Below are positions 53,131-62,237 of a stretch of 64,000 bases of DNA, in pieces. The stretch is taken from NCBI GenBank assembly GCA_964579295.1, contig CAZOGK010000007.1, positions 59,581-123,580 of the forward strand. Direction: 5' to 3'. How positions within the stretch are numbered: position 1 is the stretch's first letter; every line of letters starts with the position of its first letter. Origin of the DNA: JAAYYY01 sp964579295 (lineage in GTDB: Bacteria > Chloroflexota > Anaerolineae > Promineifilales > Promineifilaceae). The position numbers and the translations under genes were made by a program. The notes under the pieces are model-generated. The model was given only the letters and a program-made list of their open reading frames with translations. It was not told where the DNA came from and ran no database searches.

Positions 53131-54744
53131 TCAGGGGTCATAGGTTGGCAGCCCAAGGTCGGGCATGCGGCGCCCGGCCAGCAAACTCTGCAGGGCAATG
53201 CGCGTCGCCTCGCGGTCGTCCCAGGGATACTCAATCGCGCCGAATGCCATCGACTGCTCGTGGCCCTTGCCGCAGACGAGCACCAGGTCTTCCGGCTCGG
53301 CCAGCGTCAGCGCCTGATAGATGGCTTGCCCGCGGTCGGGAACTCGCCAGAAGGTCTCCCCTTCAACGCCGCCGGCGCCCGTAGCCGCCACGGCCATCAT
53401 CTCCAAAATGCCGGCAAGCGACTCGGTGCGCGGGTCTTCCGCCGTCAGCACGGTGAGGTCGGCCTCGCGCGCCGAGACCTCGGCCATCATGCGCCGCTTG
53501 GCCACGTCGCGCAGACCGGCGCTGCCGAAAACGGTGATGATGCGCCCCTGCGGCCCGGTCATGCGCCGCGCCGCCTCGATGGCGCGTCCCAGCGAGTAGG
53601 GCGTATGGGCAAAATCGACGACTACCAGATAGGGCTGGCCTTCGTCAATGCGCTCCATGCGCCCGCTCAGGTAGTGCACGCTCTCCAGCCCGCTGCGGAT
53701 CGCCTCTGGCGTTACGTCCAGCGCCGTTGCCACCGTGGCGGCAGCCAGCATGTTGTAGACGTTGAAGTCGCCGACGAGCCGGGCCTGAATCTGCACACTG
53801 TCGCCCGGCAGCGCCAGCGCGAACGTTGTCTGCGCCGCTTCGTAGCGCACGTCCAGGGCGGTGACGTCGGCATCGCTCGCGGCCGCCAGCCCATAGCTCA
53901 GCCGCCGCAGGCCCGGCAGCGCCGCGAGCCGGTCGTAGCTCTGGTCATCACGGTTGAGCACGGCCGTGGGCTGCAGACGCCCCTTTTCGCCGTTGGGCGC
54001 CGGCAGCGCCCACGTCGCCGCCGTCAGCGAAAACAGATGCGCCTTGGCCGTGTAATAGGCGTCGTAGCTGCCGTGATAGTCAAGGTGTTCGTGCGTGATA
54101 TTGGTGACGGCGGCCACGTCAAAGTCGATAGCATCCACGCGATGTTGGGCCAGCCCGTGGCTTGTCGTTTCCACCACGGCGTGGGTCAGGCCGGCGTCGA
54201 GCATGCGGCGCAGGTAATGCTGTACCACCGGCGCCTCCGGCGTGGTCACGTGCAGCGCCAGCGGCTCCTCCACCTCGCCGATTACGGCGCGGATGGTGCT
54301 CAGCAGCCCGGCGCGGATGCCGGCCGCGCGCAGGATGGCGAAGATGAGGTTGGCCGTGGTCGTTTTGCCGTCGGTGCCGGTGACGCCGACGACGACCAGC
54401 TTCCGCCCCGGGAAACCGGCCGCCGCCGCCGCCAGCCAGGCCGCCGCCACGGCGCTATCCTCCACCTGGAGATAGGGCACGGCGAGGCCGGCCGGCGCCG
54501 GCTGCTGCCCGATGATCAGAGACGCGCCGCGCTCGACGGCCTGCGGAATGTAGGGATGGCCGTCGCCGGTGGGGCGCACGCGGGCGACAAAGGCGGAGCC
54601 GGGCTCGACGGCGCCGCTATGCTCCACCAGCCCCTGGAAGAGCGCGTCTGGCCCGCTATAGACTGGCGGCTGCGGCAGCGCGGCGCCAGCGACGCTCTCT
54701 TTCCAGGCTCGCAGCAGCTCGTAGAGGCTATATCGTTCTTGCAT
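53131..54744 (-). CDS. murE: UDP-N-acetylmuramoyl-tripeptide synthetase MurE, outside the dcw cluster
   Basis: A Mur ligase of 537 residues that adds the third stem residue. The P-loop is GVTGTDGKTTTANLIF, with the MurE signatures THAVVETTSHGLAQHRV and TNITHEHLDYHGSYDAYY. The specificity loop reads TAEDPRTES, not DNPRxE as in meso-DAP enzymes, so the added amino acid cannot be fixed; Lys or ornithine are possible. ATG 54744 has AGGAG 11 bases upstream; an overlapping GTG at 54756 is the alternative. Confidence 0.9.
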   Translation of the reverse strand: MQERYSLYELLRAWKESVAGAALPQPPVYSGPDALFQGLVEHSGAVEPGSAFVARVRPTGDGHPYIPQAVERGASLIIGQQPAPAGLAVPYLQVEDSAVAAAWLAAAAAGFPGRKLVVVGVTGTDGKTTTANLIFAILRAAGIRAGLLSTIRAVIGEVEEPLALHVTTPEAPVVQHYLRRMLDAGLTHAVVETTSHGLAQHRVDAIDFDVAAVTNITHEHLDYHGSYDAYYTAKAHLFSLTAATWALPAPNGEKGRLQPTAVLNRDDQSYDRLAALPGLRRLSYGLAAASDADVTALDVRYEAAQTTFALALPGDSVQIQARLVGDFNVYNMLAAATVATALDVTPEAIRSGLESVHYLSGRMERIDEGQPYLVVVDFAHTPYSLGRAIEAARRMTGPQGRIITVFGSAGLRDVAKRRMMAEVSAREADLTVLTAEDPRTESLAGILEMMAVAATGAGGVEGETFWRVPDRGQAIYQALTLAEPEDLVLVCGKGHEQSMAFGAIEYPWDDREATRIALQSLLAGRRMPDLGLPTYDP

Positions 54745-54752
54745 GATGTCCG

Positions 54753-55943
54753 TCACTCCTGCGGATGATGATAAGGGCGTAGCGTCACGCTCTCTCCCGC
54801 GTGCAGCAGTCCCTTCGTCCCCGCCCCGGCTGTTGCCAGCACCCTGCTATCGGCAAAATAGGGGAAATCGAAATGCACCGGGTCGCCAGCCTGCAGACCG
54901 GGCAGCGGCATGAGGCGGGCCGTCAGCGGCTTGTTCAGGCGCACGGCCAGCCCGGCCACGTCAAGCAGAATGGCCGCCAGCACGGCCTCTGGGGTGTCAC
55001 CGGGCAGCGGCGCCGTATCCAGCCCCACGCCGCAGACAGCAGCGTAGCTCAACAGCTCGCTCAAGCCAACCTGTCCGGCCGCCGCCCGCGCAGCCAGGAC
55101 GTTATCCTCCAGCACGGGCAGCATCAGCCCGGAGAAGCCGCAGCGCGGAAAGCGGGCGCGGTCAATAGCCTCGGCGAGAAAAGCCGCCGCAAAGAGGCTG
55201 CCGGCGGCCCCCACCCACGACAGGCCCAGCGCTTCCATTGCGCCGGCCAGGCTCTTCGCATCCTCGGGAAATGGCGCCAACGAGAAGTCAATGCCCCCGA
55301 AGCCGATGCCCTGCTCCGCGGCAATGGTCGCGGCGGCGGCGCTCAGGGCAGCGCCTGCCTCCTCCAGCGCCGCCACGAGCCGCGCCTGCGCCTCGGGCAG
55401 CGAGCGAGCGCCGCCAATCGCCGACACGGCCAGGTCGGCCGCTTCCACGGCAATGGCAAAAGCGGGCGGGCCGCCATCGTGGTAGGCGACGGGAAAGTAG
55501 GGCGAGCCGGGCGGGCAATTTGCCAGCGCCGCAAAGTAGAGGTTGCCAAAGCCGTTGGCTTCAATCGTGCTGGCGGCGCGAATAACGGCGGCAATAGCCT
55601 GCGCTCGGCCAGTATCAATATTGCCCTTCGTATCGGCGACCTCGGCGCTGGCGAAGAGAGCGCTCTCACGCCCCAACAGGTCCGGCAGCAGCTCGAGCCA
55701 GCGCGCGTCGTGGCGTAGCTGCACGGGTCCGAGCGAGACGTAGTCGGCGCCCAGCTCCAGCCAGCGCGGCAGAAAGCCGGCGGCGTCGTCGCCTTCCGTC
55801 CACCAGTCGGGGAAGGGCGGCAGGGCCACGCGCCTGGTCTGCACGGTGTAGGGGAAACGGCCCGCCGCCGCCGCGAAGAAAGCGCGCACCCGTTCCGGCC
55901 CAAAATTCGGCGAGCAAAAGAGAGTGGTCGAGCGAATCTCCAT
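54753..55943 (-). CDS. DUF711 family protein
   Basis: 396 residues. IRSTTLFCSPNF, GVGLDTAPLPGDTPE and the GFGGIDFSLAPFPEDA stretch match the DUF711/UPF0210 family, whose biochemical role is unsettled. It overlaps the murE region and is likely co-transcribed with murE. A divergent promoter at 55991-56007 drives it. Confidence 0.8.
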   Translation of the reverse strand: MEIRSTTLFCSPNFGPERVRAFFAAAAGRFPYTVQTRRVALPPFPDWWTEGDDAAGFLPRWLELGADYVSLGPVQLRHDARWLELLPDLLGRESALFASAEVADTKGNIDTGRAQAIAAVIRAASTIEANGFGNLYFAALANCPPGSPYFPVAYHDGGPPAFAIAVEAADLAVSAIGGARSLPEAQARLVAALEEAGAALSAAAATIAAEQGIGFGGIDFSLAPFPEDAKSLAGAMEALGLSWVGAAGSLFAAAFLAEAIDRARFPRCGFSGLMLPVLEDNVLAARAAAGQVGLSELLSYAAVCGVGLDTAPLPGDTPEAVLAAILLDVAGLAVRLNKPLTARLMPLPGLQAGDPVHFDFPYFADSRVLATAGAGTKGLLHAGESVTLRPYHHPQE

Positions 55944-55990
55944 AAGCAGCCGCGCCCGCGCCGGAGGTTTGCGTCTGCCTGGCGGCGGGC

Positions 55991-56007
55991 TACAATCCTC
56001 GATTGTA
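55991..56007. promoter_or_regulatory. Symmetric -10 element of divergent promoters
   Basis: TACAATCCTCGATTGTA is a perfect palindrome with a 5-bp centre, so TACAAT can serve as a -10 box in both directions (for the DUF711-murE unit and the small Cys-rich gene). Confidence 0.45.
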
Positions 56008-56067
56008 CCATTGAGAGCCGATTGGAGACAGGCCGGCCTGTGGCCGGCTGGCGCCAGAGTAGGAAGC

Positions 56068-56430
56068 TTGAAAGCAGCACGATCAAAGCCGCAACAGCCA
56101 GAGAACGAAGCGAAGTTACAGTGGGTTGTCGATAATTTTGTCGCCTGTGACCGCTGTAGCTACTTTTGGGCCGGCTACCGCATTCTGCACGACCAGCCCG
56201 CGGTCGAAGAGGCTGTCGCGACCAGCGATGACGGCTGGCTGGAGCTGGTGTGGGACGGCCCAACCCGTCACCTGCTGCACAAAAGCTATGGCGGCGAGCT
56301 GGACGCGGAGCTCTTCTACTATGCCAGCCACTGCCCGGCCTGCCAGCGCCGCTACATCTACGGTACGGGCAGCGAAGAAGAGGAAGCGCCGGCGACCTTT
56401 CGCATCGAAGTCAAGCCGCGCGTTCCCTAG
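56068..56430 (+). CDS. Small Cys-rich (zinc-ribbon-like) protein
   Basis: 120 residues with two CxxC motifs (ACDRCSYFWAGYRI and CPACQRRYIYGTG) placed about 60 residues apart, consistent with one zinc site. TTG 56068 is chosen, with AGGAAG upstream. The family is not recognised. It ends immediately before the second assembly gap, and the next gene faces it. It may belong with the SpoU methyltransferase by context only. Confidence 0.55.
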   Translation: MKAARSKPQQPENEAKLQWVVDNFVACDRCSYFWAGYRILHDQPAVEEAVATSDDGWLELVWDGPTRHLLHKSYGGELDAELFYYASHCPACQRRYIYGTGSEEEEAPATFRIEVKPRVP

Positions 56431-56530
56431 NNNNNNNNNNNNNNNNNNNNNNNNNNNNNNNNNNNNNNNNNNNNNNNNNNNNNNNNNNNNNNNNNNNNNN
56501 NNNNNNNNNNNNNNNNNNNNNNNNNNNNNN
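56431..56530. other. Assembly gap of 100 N
   Basis: Exactly 100 N, a placeholder for unknown length. It removes the 3' end of the SpoU methyltransferase gene and any intergenic DNA next to the small Cys-rich gene. Confidence 0.95.
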
Positions 56531-57270
56531 AAGAGGATCACGGCGGCCGCGCTGGCCGCATTCAACGACTCACTGGCCGCGTGCATGGGAATGTAAATCG
56601 TGCCGGCGGCCAGCGCCCTGGCCTCCTCACCCGCGCCATGCGCCTCGCTGCCGATAATCAGCCCGGAAGGCTGGCGCCAGTTGACATCGTTATAAGGCAG
56701 CTCCCCGCCGGCCGCGGCCAGCCATACCTGCAGCCCGCTCGCCACGCCGGCGATTTGCGCCCACTCCATCTGCTGCAGCGCATTGCGCAGGTGGGCGCCC
56801 ATGCCGGCCCGCACCACCTTCGGATTGTAGGGATCGACGCAGCCAGGGCTGAGCAAGATGCCGTCGGCGCCGGCTGCGGCCGCCGTACGCAGCATCGTGC
56901 CCAGGTTGCCCGGGTCGCGAATTTCGTCGAGGATCAGGAGCAGCTGGGGCCGGCTCGGAAGTGGCCGCGGTTGTATCGGCAGCACAGCGAGGACGCCGGG
57001 TGGCGTCTCCGTGTCGCTCATGGCTGCCATGACCGGGTCGCTCACCGCTTGAACCGGGCCGCCAAGCTGTTGTAAAATCTTAGAATGGCCGGGCCTGTCG
57101 CGCCACTCGCCGGTATAGTAGACGGCCAGTGGCGCCAGCTCTTGCTGTACCACGTCGGTCAGCCAGCGTGTGCCTTCGACGACGTACGCTCCCTCCCGCG
57201 TGCGAAAGCGCCGCTCGCTCTGCAGGCGCGCGACATATCTGACCTTTGGATTGTTGACGCTGGTAATCAT
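56531..57270 (-). CDS. TrmH/SpoU family RNA methyltransferase (3' end lost in gap)
   Basis: A SAM-dependent tRNA/rRNA 2'-O-methyltransferase. It has an N-terminal SpoU substrate-binding region (YVVEGTRWLTDVVQQE) and the knot motifs LILDEIRDPGNLGTMLRTAAA, LSPGCVDPYNPKVVRAGMGA, LIIGSEAHGAG and IPMHAASESLNAASAAAVIL. The last motif is normally followed by only about 10-15 residues, so little is missing. The target RNA is not evident. Confidence 0.88.
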
Positions 57271-57380
57271 GCTGCTCTTTTCTACCCTGTAACAGCCACA
57301 TAAGCGTCGTTCGGCTTACGAAGATAACCTGTGATACACTGCTCCGGGTTTTCCTGGACCAGGAGATGAGAGGAGTGACG

Positions 57381-58310
57381 ATGATACGGCGAGTCAAAGG
57401 AATGTACAAGCTGGCCCGGCCCTTCAACGCCCTCAACGGCGGCCTGGCTGTCTTCCTGGGCGGGTACGTCGCCGGCAGCGGCGAGTGGGGCAAAGTAGCG
57501 CTGGCTGCGCTGGTCGCCTTTCTCGTGACCGGGGCCGGGAATGCCTGGAACGATTACCTGGACATCGAGATCGACCGTATCAACCAGCCGCACCGGGCGC
57601 TGCCCGCCGGTATGCTCAGCCCGAGGCTGGCTGTCTGGTACGCGGTGGGCCTCAATGTCATTGCCCTGCTCATTGCCGCCTGGATCAACACCGGCGTCTT
57701 CGTCATCACCCTCGTCTTTAGCATTCTTCTCTACATCTACTCGTGGCGCCTGAAGAGCACGGTGTTGCTGGGTAACATCACCGTCGCCGTCACCTCGGCA
57801 GTTACCGTGATCTTCGGCGGTGTGGCCGCCGGCAACCCGCTGCCCACCATCTGGCTGGCGGTGATCATTGCCACCGGCATTCTGGGCCGTGAGATATTAA
57901 AGACCATTGCCGACTATGAAGGGGACTTGCGGCAGCAGGTCCGTACCATTGCCACGGTCTGGGGCAAGCGCGCGGCGCGTGTCGTCTTCTACGTGGTCAC
58001 CGGCGCCACCATCTGGGTGATGATGGTTCCCTACCTGGTGAAGATGTACCAGGACAACCTCTCCATCTGCAGTTTCTATGACATCTGCCGCCGGCTGGCG
58101 CCTGCCCCGCTGGTCGAGACGCTGCCGGTCTACAATCCCATCTATGCCTACATCGTCGCCCTCGGCGTCTTCCCGGTCGTTGCCTACGTCATCCTCAACG
58201 TGCGGCGCGGTGTATCGGGGCGCCGCCTGGAGCAGCTCAGCCAGCTTTTGAAGTATGACTTTATCGTCTGGTTCGTGGCCGTCGTGTTGGGAGCTTCGGG
58301 CGGCGGTTAG
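57381..58310 (+). CDS. UbiA family prenyltransferase
   Basis: 309 residues and about eight helices. The Asp-rich motifs are NAWNDYLDIEIDRINQPHRAL near residue 60 and IADYEGDLRQQVRTIATVWG near 175. The pattern fits digeranylgeranylglyceryl-phosphate synthase-like or menaquinone/heme-type prenyltransferases; a quinone or lipid role is open. AGGAG lies 5 bases before ATG 57381. It is convergent with ppk and overlaps it by 4 bp. Confidence 0.85.
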   Translation: MIRRVKGMYKLARPFNALNGGLAVFLGGYVAGSGEWGKVALAALVAFLVTGAGNAWNDYLDIEIDRINQPHRALPAGMLSPRLAVWYAVGLNVIALLIAAWINTGVFVITLVFSILLYIYSWRLKSTVLLGNITVAVTSAVTVIFGGVAAGNPLPTIWLAVIIATGILGREILKTIADYEGDLRQQVRTIATVWGKRAARVVFYVVTGATIWVMMVPYLVKMYQDNLSICSFYDICRRLAPAPLVETLPVYNPIYAYIVALGVFPVVAYVILNVRRGVSGRRLEQLSQLLKYDFIVWFVAVVLGASGGG

Positions 58311-60427
58311 TCGGTTAGCTCGACAGGCAGGGGTTGGGGCAGGGGCTTTCTCTGGTTCAGGAACCAGTCCTGGCTGCCGAAGAGCGGCTCGCCGGCCGGC
58401 GTGAGCGCTGCGAGAGGCGCGTAACTCCCATCGGCATGCAGCAGGTAGGCCTTAGCCGTGTCGCGCAGCTGCGGCTCCAGCAGATTTTGCAGGATTTCGG
58501 CCTGCAGCGCCGGCTGTTCAATGGGGAAAAGCACTTCTACGCGGCGGTTGATATTGCGGGGCATCATGTCCGCGCTGCCCACGTACAACAGTGGCTCCCC
58601 GCCATTGTGGAAGTAATAGATGCGGCTGTGTTCCAGGAAGCGCCCGACGATGCTCGTGACGCGGATCGTCTCGCTGATCCCTGGCAGGCCGGGCCGCAGA
58701 CAGCAGATGCCGCGCACGATGAGGTCAATCTGCACGCCCGCCTGCGAGGCGCGGTATAGGGCGCGGATCATCTGGTCGTCGACCAGCGCATTCATCTTGC
58801 AGATGATCCGCCCTTGCGGCCCGAATTCCGCTTCGCGATTGATGGACGCCAGCAGCGACTCGCGCAGGTTGACCGGCGCCACCAGGAACTTGCGGTAGCT
58901 CTTTTGCTTGGAATATCCCGTCAGAAAGTTGAACAGCTCGCTGGCATCGGCGCTCAGGCACTCGTCGGCCGTCAGATAGTCAATGTCTGTGTAGACGCGC
59001 GCCGTGAGCGCGTTGTAGTTGCCGGTAGAGAGGTGGACGTAGCGCTGGATGCCATCCCGCTCGCGGCGGATGATCAGGGCCACCTTGCAGTGGACCTTCA
59101 GACCAATCAGGCCGTAGACGACGTGGACCCCGGCTCGCTCCAGCGCCCGCGCCCATTCGATATTGCTCTCTTCGTCAAAGCGGGCTTTCAGCTCCACCAG
59201 CACCGCGACCTGTTTGCCGTTTTGCCGGGCGCGCATGAGCGCCTGGACGATAGGAGGGTTCGGCCCGACCCGGTAGAGCGTTGTCTTGATGGCCAGCACG
59301 TCCGGGTCGGCAGCGGCCTCTTCGATGAGGTCAATAACCGGCGTGAAGCTGTCATAGGGACGGTGCAGCAGCAGATCCTGCCGCCGCAACAGGGAGAAGA
59401 TATTCTCCTGGCTGCGCAGGGCCGGCGGCACAACCGGGTGAAAGGTTGGGTCCTTAAGCTCCGGGCGCTCCAGACGGTGTAGCTGCATGAGGCTGCTCAG
59501 TCCTACCGGCCCGTCTACCGTGTAGACGTCAAAGGCGCTGACCCGCAGGTTGGCGATGAGAATGTCGCGCAGCCATTCGGGCATCGTACTGTCTACTTCC
59601 AGCCGCACCGCGAAGCCAAAGTGACGCCGCCGCAGGCTCTCCTCGATGGTCAGCAGCAGGTCGTCCGCTTCCTCTTCCTGAATCTCCATATCGGTGTTGC
59701 GCGTCACGCGGAACGGGTGCGCGGCGATGATCTCCATCCCTGGGAACAGCCTGTCCAGGTTGGCGGTGATTACCTCTTCCACCCAGGCGAACTTCTGCAC
59801 CGTCGGCGTGAGCAGCTCGTCCGGATCCAGCGGCTTCAGCGGCACCAGGCGGGGCAGCGTCGAGGGCACCTTGACGCGGGCAAAGTGGCTGGCGCCGCTG
59901 TCCGGGTCGCGGATGAGCACGGCCAGGTTGATGCTGAGGTTGGAGATATGGGGAAACGGGCGCCCTGGGTCGAAGGCGAGGGGGGTCAGCACTGGGAAGA
60001 TCTCCTGCTCAAAGTAATCGCGCAGCCGGTCCTGTTTGCGCCTCTTCAGCTCACCGTAATTGAGAACCTGAATGCCGGCTTCCATCAACATGGCGTGCAG
60101 GCGGCGCCAGGCGTTCATTTTGCGCTCCACCAGCGCGCTCACGGCCCGGTTAACGGCGACGAGCTGCTCGCGCGGCGATAGGCCGTCGGCTGGGCGTTCG
60201 GTAATTCCCAGAAAGACCAGCTGTTTCAGGCCGGAGACGCGCACCATGAAAAACTCATCCATGTTCGACGCGGCAATCGCCAGGAACTTGACCTGCTCCA
60301 GCAGGGGATGTTCCTCGTTGAACGCCTCGTTGAGCACCCGGCAGTTAAACTCAATCTGGCTCAGCTCGCGATTGATGTAGAGAGCGGGGTTCTTTAGATC
60401 CTGTGGAGCTGTGGTATCATTGGTCAC
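58307..60427 (-). CDS. ppk1: Polyphosphate kinase 1
   Basis: A 706-residue enzyme making polyphosphate from ATP. It starts NPALYINRELSQIEFNCRVL and holds the PPK1 phospho-transfer region VKVHCKVALIIRRERDGIQRYVHLSTGNYN, with the catalytic His in the HLSTGNYN loop, plus DEFFMVRVSGLKQLV in the N-terminal domain. Length and motif order are standard. GTG start. The 4-bp overlap with the convergent UbiA gene is the only oddity. Confidence 0.94.
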   Translation of the reverse strand: MTNDTTAPQDLKNPALYINRELSQIEFNCRVLNEAFNEEHPLLEQVKFLAIAASNMDEFFMVRVSGLKQLVFLGITERPADGLSPREQLVAVNRAVSALVERKMNAWRRLHAMLMEAGIQVLNYGELKRRKQDRLRDYFEQEIFPVLTPLAFDPGRPFPHISNLSINLAVLIRDPDSGASHFARVKVPSTLPRLVPLKPLDPDELLTPTVQKFAWVEEVITANLDRLFPGMEIIAAHPFRVTRNTDMEIQEEEADDLLLTIEESLRRRHFGFAVRLEVDSTMPEWLRDILIANLRVSAFDVYTVDGPVGLSSLMQLHRLERPELKDPTFHPVVPPALRSQENIFSLLRRQDLLLHRPYDSFTPVIDLIEEAAADPDVLAIKTTLYRVGPNPPIVQALMRARQNGKQVAVLVELKARFDEESNIEWARALERAGVHVVYGLIGLKVHCKVALIIRRERDGIQRYVHLSTGNYNALTARVYTDIDYLTADECLSADASELFNFLTGYSKQKSYRKFLVAPVNLRESLLASINREAEFGPQGRIICKMNALVDDQMIRALYRASQAGVQIDLIVRGICCLRPGLPGISETIRVTSIVGRFLEHSRIYYFHNGGEPLLYVGSADMMPRNINRRVEVLFPIEQPALQAEILQNLLEPQLRDTAKAYLLHADGSYAPLAALTPAGEPLFGSQDWFLNQRKPLPQPLPVELTD

Positions 60428-60530
60428 GGCTTGCCTTTCCTTGCCTCAGGGTAGGGAGCTTCCACTATAACTGTAACGGTCCCAGCGCGCATTGTCTAGA
60501 TAGCGCGCCAGCTTTCCAGGCATTTCGCAT

Positions 60531-62231
60531 ATGACTCTGCGCCGCTTCCGTCACTCCGCACTCTTGCTTGCTGCCATTCTTGTCGCCGGCTGTAGCTCGC
60601 CAACCGTGCCCACCCGCGCTCCTGCAGCCCCGACGGCGGCGGTGGGCAATGATAATGCCAGTGCCGGCGCAACCAGCACTGCCGCACTGGCCTCGCCGCC
60701 CGCCACGGCGCCGGCTGCAGCGGCAGCCGTTTCGGCGACGCCCGCGCCAACCGCCACGCGGGCGCCGTGGCGCGTCAGCGCTGCCGCCAGTGTGCCCGCC
60801 GACCTCAAAGCGGCCGCGCAGGAAGTGGCGGCGGCGCATGGGGCTGATTTCGTCTGGTCGGAGGAGGCTGGCGCAGACGTGCTGCTGCAGATCACCGCGC
60901 CCGGCGCGCAGCCCGCCCTGGCGACCTGGGTCTACGCCGTGGCTGTGCCCTTTGCCACCGTTCCCGACGGCATCTCTCTGGCCGAGCTGCAGGCGTCCTG
61001 GCGCGGGGAAGGGGGGCCGCCACTGCTGACGCCGGATACGGCCGCGCTATTGACGGCGCTGTGGGGAGAGGGCCAGGCAGCCACTGTCGACGCCGCGGCA
61101 GTGGAATCCGCTCTATGGGAGCAGCGGTCCGCCTGGACGCTGCTGCCCTTCCACCAGCTGCGGCCCACATTCAAGGTCTGGGAAGTTGACGGCCTGTCGC
61201 CGCTCGCGGCCGATTTCGACCCTGCCGCCTATCCACTGGCAGTCGAGCTGGGAGCGACTGGAGAGCCGGACGCGGTGGCAGCCTTCGCGGCGCTATGGCC
61301 GGGGCCGGTCACCAATCGCGATCCGCAGAAGATGACCCGGGTTGCGATGACGGGCGTCACCGCCCTGGTGCGCGCTACCGCCTACCAGATGGAGATCCGC
61401 GGCCTGACCTATCCGGGCGAGGAAGTAGGGCCGGTGCTGCGCGCGGCGGACATCGCCCACGTCAGCAATGAAGTGGCCTTTGTGCCCGATTGCCCGCCGC
61501 CGCACTACATCGGCGGCACCACCTTCTGCTCCAGCCCGCGCTATATGGAGCTGCTGCAAGCGATCGGCGTTGACGTCGTGGAGCTGACCGGCAACCACGT
61601 GAACGACTACGGCGCCGGCCACATCCCCTACACGCTCCAGCTCCTTGAGAACGCCGGGATGCGCTATTTTGGCGGTGGGCGCAATGAGGACGAGGCGCGC
61701 CAGCCGGCTATCTTTGAACACAACGGTAACCAGATTGTTTTCCTCGGCTGTAACCCGGTCGGTCCCGGCGGCGCCTGGGCCGGGCCAGAGTGGGGTGGGG
61801 CGCGCCGCTGCGACGAGAACTTTGCCGAGCAGATTCGCCAACACGCGCAGGACGGCGCCGTCGTCATTGCCACCCAGCAGCACAGCGAGCATTACGGCTA
61901 CGCGCCGCTACAGATACACCGCGACGACTTTGCGGTATTGGCTGCGGCCGGCGCCGCCGCCGTTAGCGGCAGCCAGGCGCACCACGTGCACGGCTTCGCC
62001 TTTGAACATGGCGCCTTCATTCATTACGGGCTGGGCAATCTGTTCTTCGACCAGATGGATCAGCTTGGAACCCGCCAGAGCTTCGTCGATCTGTACACAG
62101 TCTACGACGGCCAGCTGCTCAACGTGACGTTATGGACGGGCCTGATCGAGAACTACGCCCGGCCGCGGCTGATGACGCCTGAGGAACGGGCCGATCTACT
62201 ACAGACCGTATTCCAGGCGAGTGGCTGGTAG
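60531..62231 (+). CDS. CapA-like metallophosphatase lipoprotein
   Basis: 566 residues with a lipoprotein signal (lipobox LVAGC, Cys about 22), a 60-residue Ala/Pro/Thr linker, a variable middle part and a C-terminal PGA_cap/CapA domain (about 265-530: MTGVTALVRA, VELTGNHVNDYGAGHIPYTL, ATQQHSEHYGYAPL, VSGSQAHHVHGFAFEHGAFIHYGLGNLFFD). CapA-like proteins act in polyglutamate or peptidoglycan-linked processes. The middle domain (about 90-260) is not recognised. Confidence 0.82.
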   Translation: MTLRRFRHSALLLAAILVAGCSSPTVPTRAPAAPTAAVGNDNASAGATSTAALASPPATAPAAAAAVSATPAPTATRAPWRVSAAASVPADLKAAAQEVAAAHGADFVWSEEAGADVLLQITAPGAQPALATWVYAVAVPFATVPDGISLAELQASWRGEGGPPLLTPDTAALLTALWGEGQAATVDAAAVESALWEQRSAWTLLPFHQLRPTFKVWEVDGLSPLAADFDPAAYPLAVELGATGEPDAVAAFAALWPGPVTNRDPQKMTRVAMTGVTALVRATAYQMEIRGLTYPGEEVGPVLRAADIAHVSNEVAFVPDCPPPHYIGGTTFCSSPRYMELLQAIGVDVVELTGNHVNDYGAGHIPYTLQLLENAGMRYFGGGRNEDEARQPAIFEHNGNQIVFLGCNPVGPGGAWAGPEWGGARRCDENFAEQIRQHAQDGAVVIATQQHSEHYGYAPLQIHRDDFAVLAAAGAAAVSGSQAHHVHGFAFEHGAFIHYGLGNLFFDQMDQLGTRQSFVDLYTVYDGQLLNVTLWTGLIENYARPRLMTPEERADLLQTVFQASGW

Positions 62232-62237
62232 GGCAGA

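Noticed and set aside
53050..54768. 572-codon plus-strand frame opposite murE
   Set aside because: The minus strand has the complete MurE motif set, and the plus frame is Arg/His/Gly-rich with no family resemblance.
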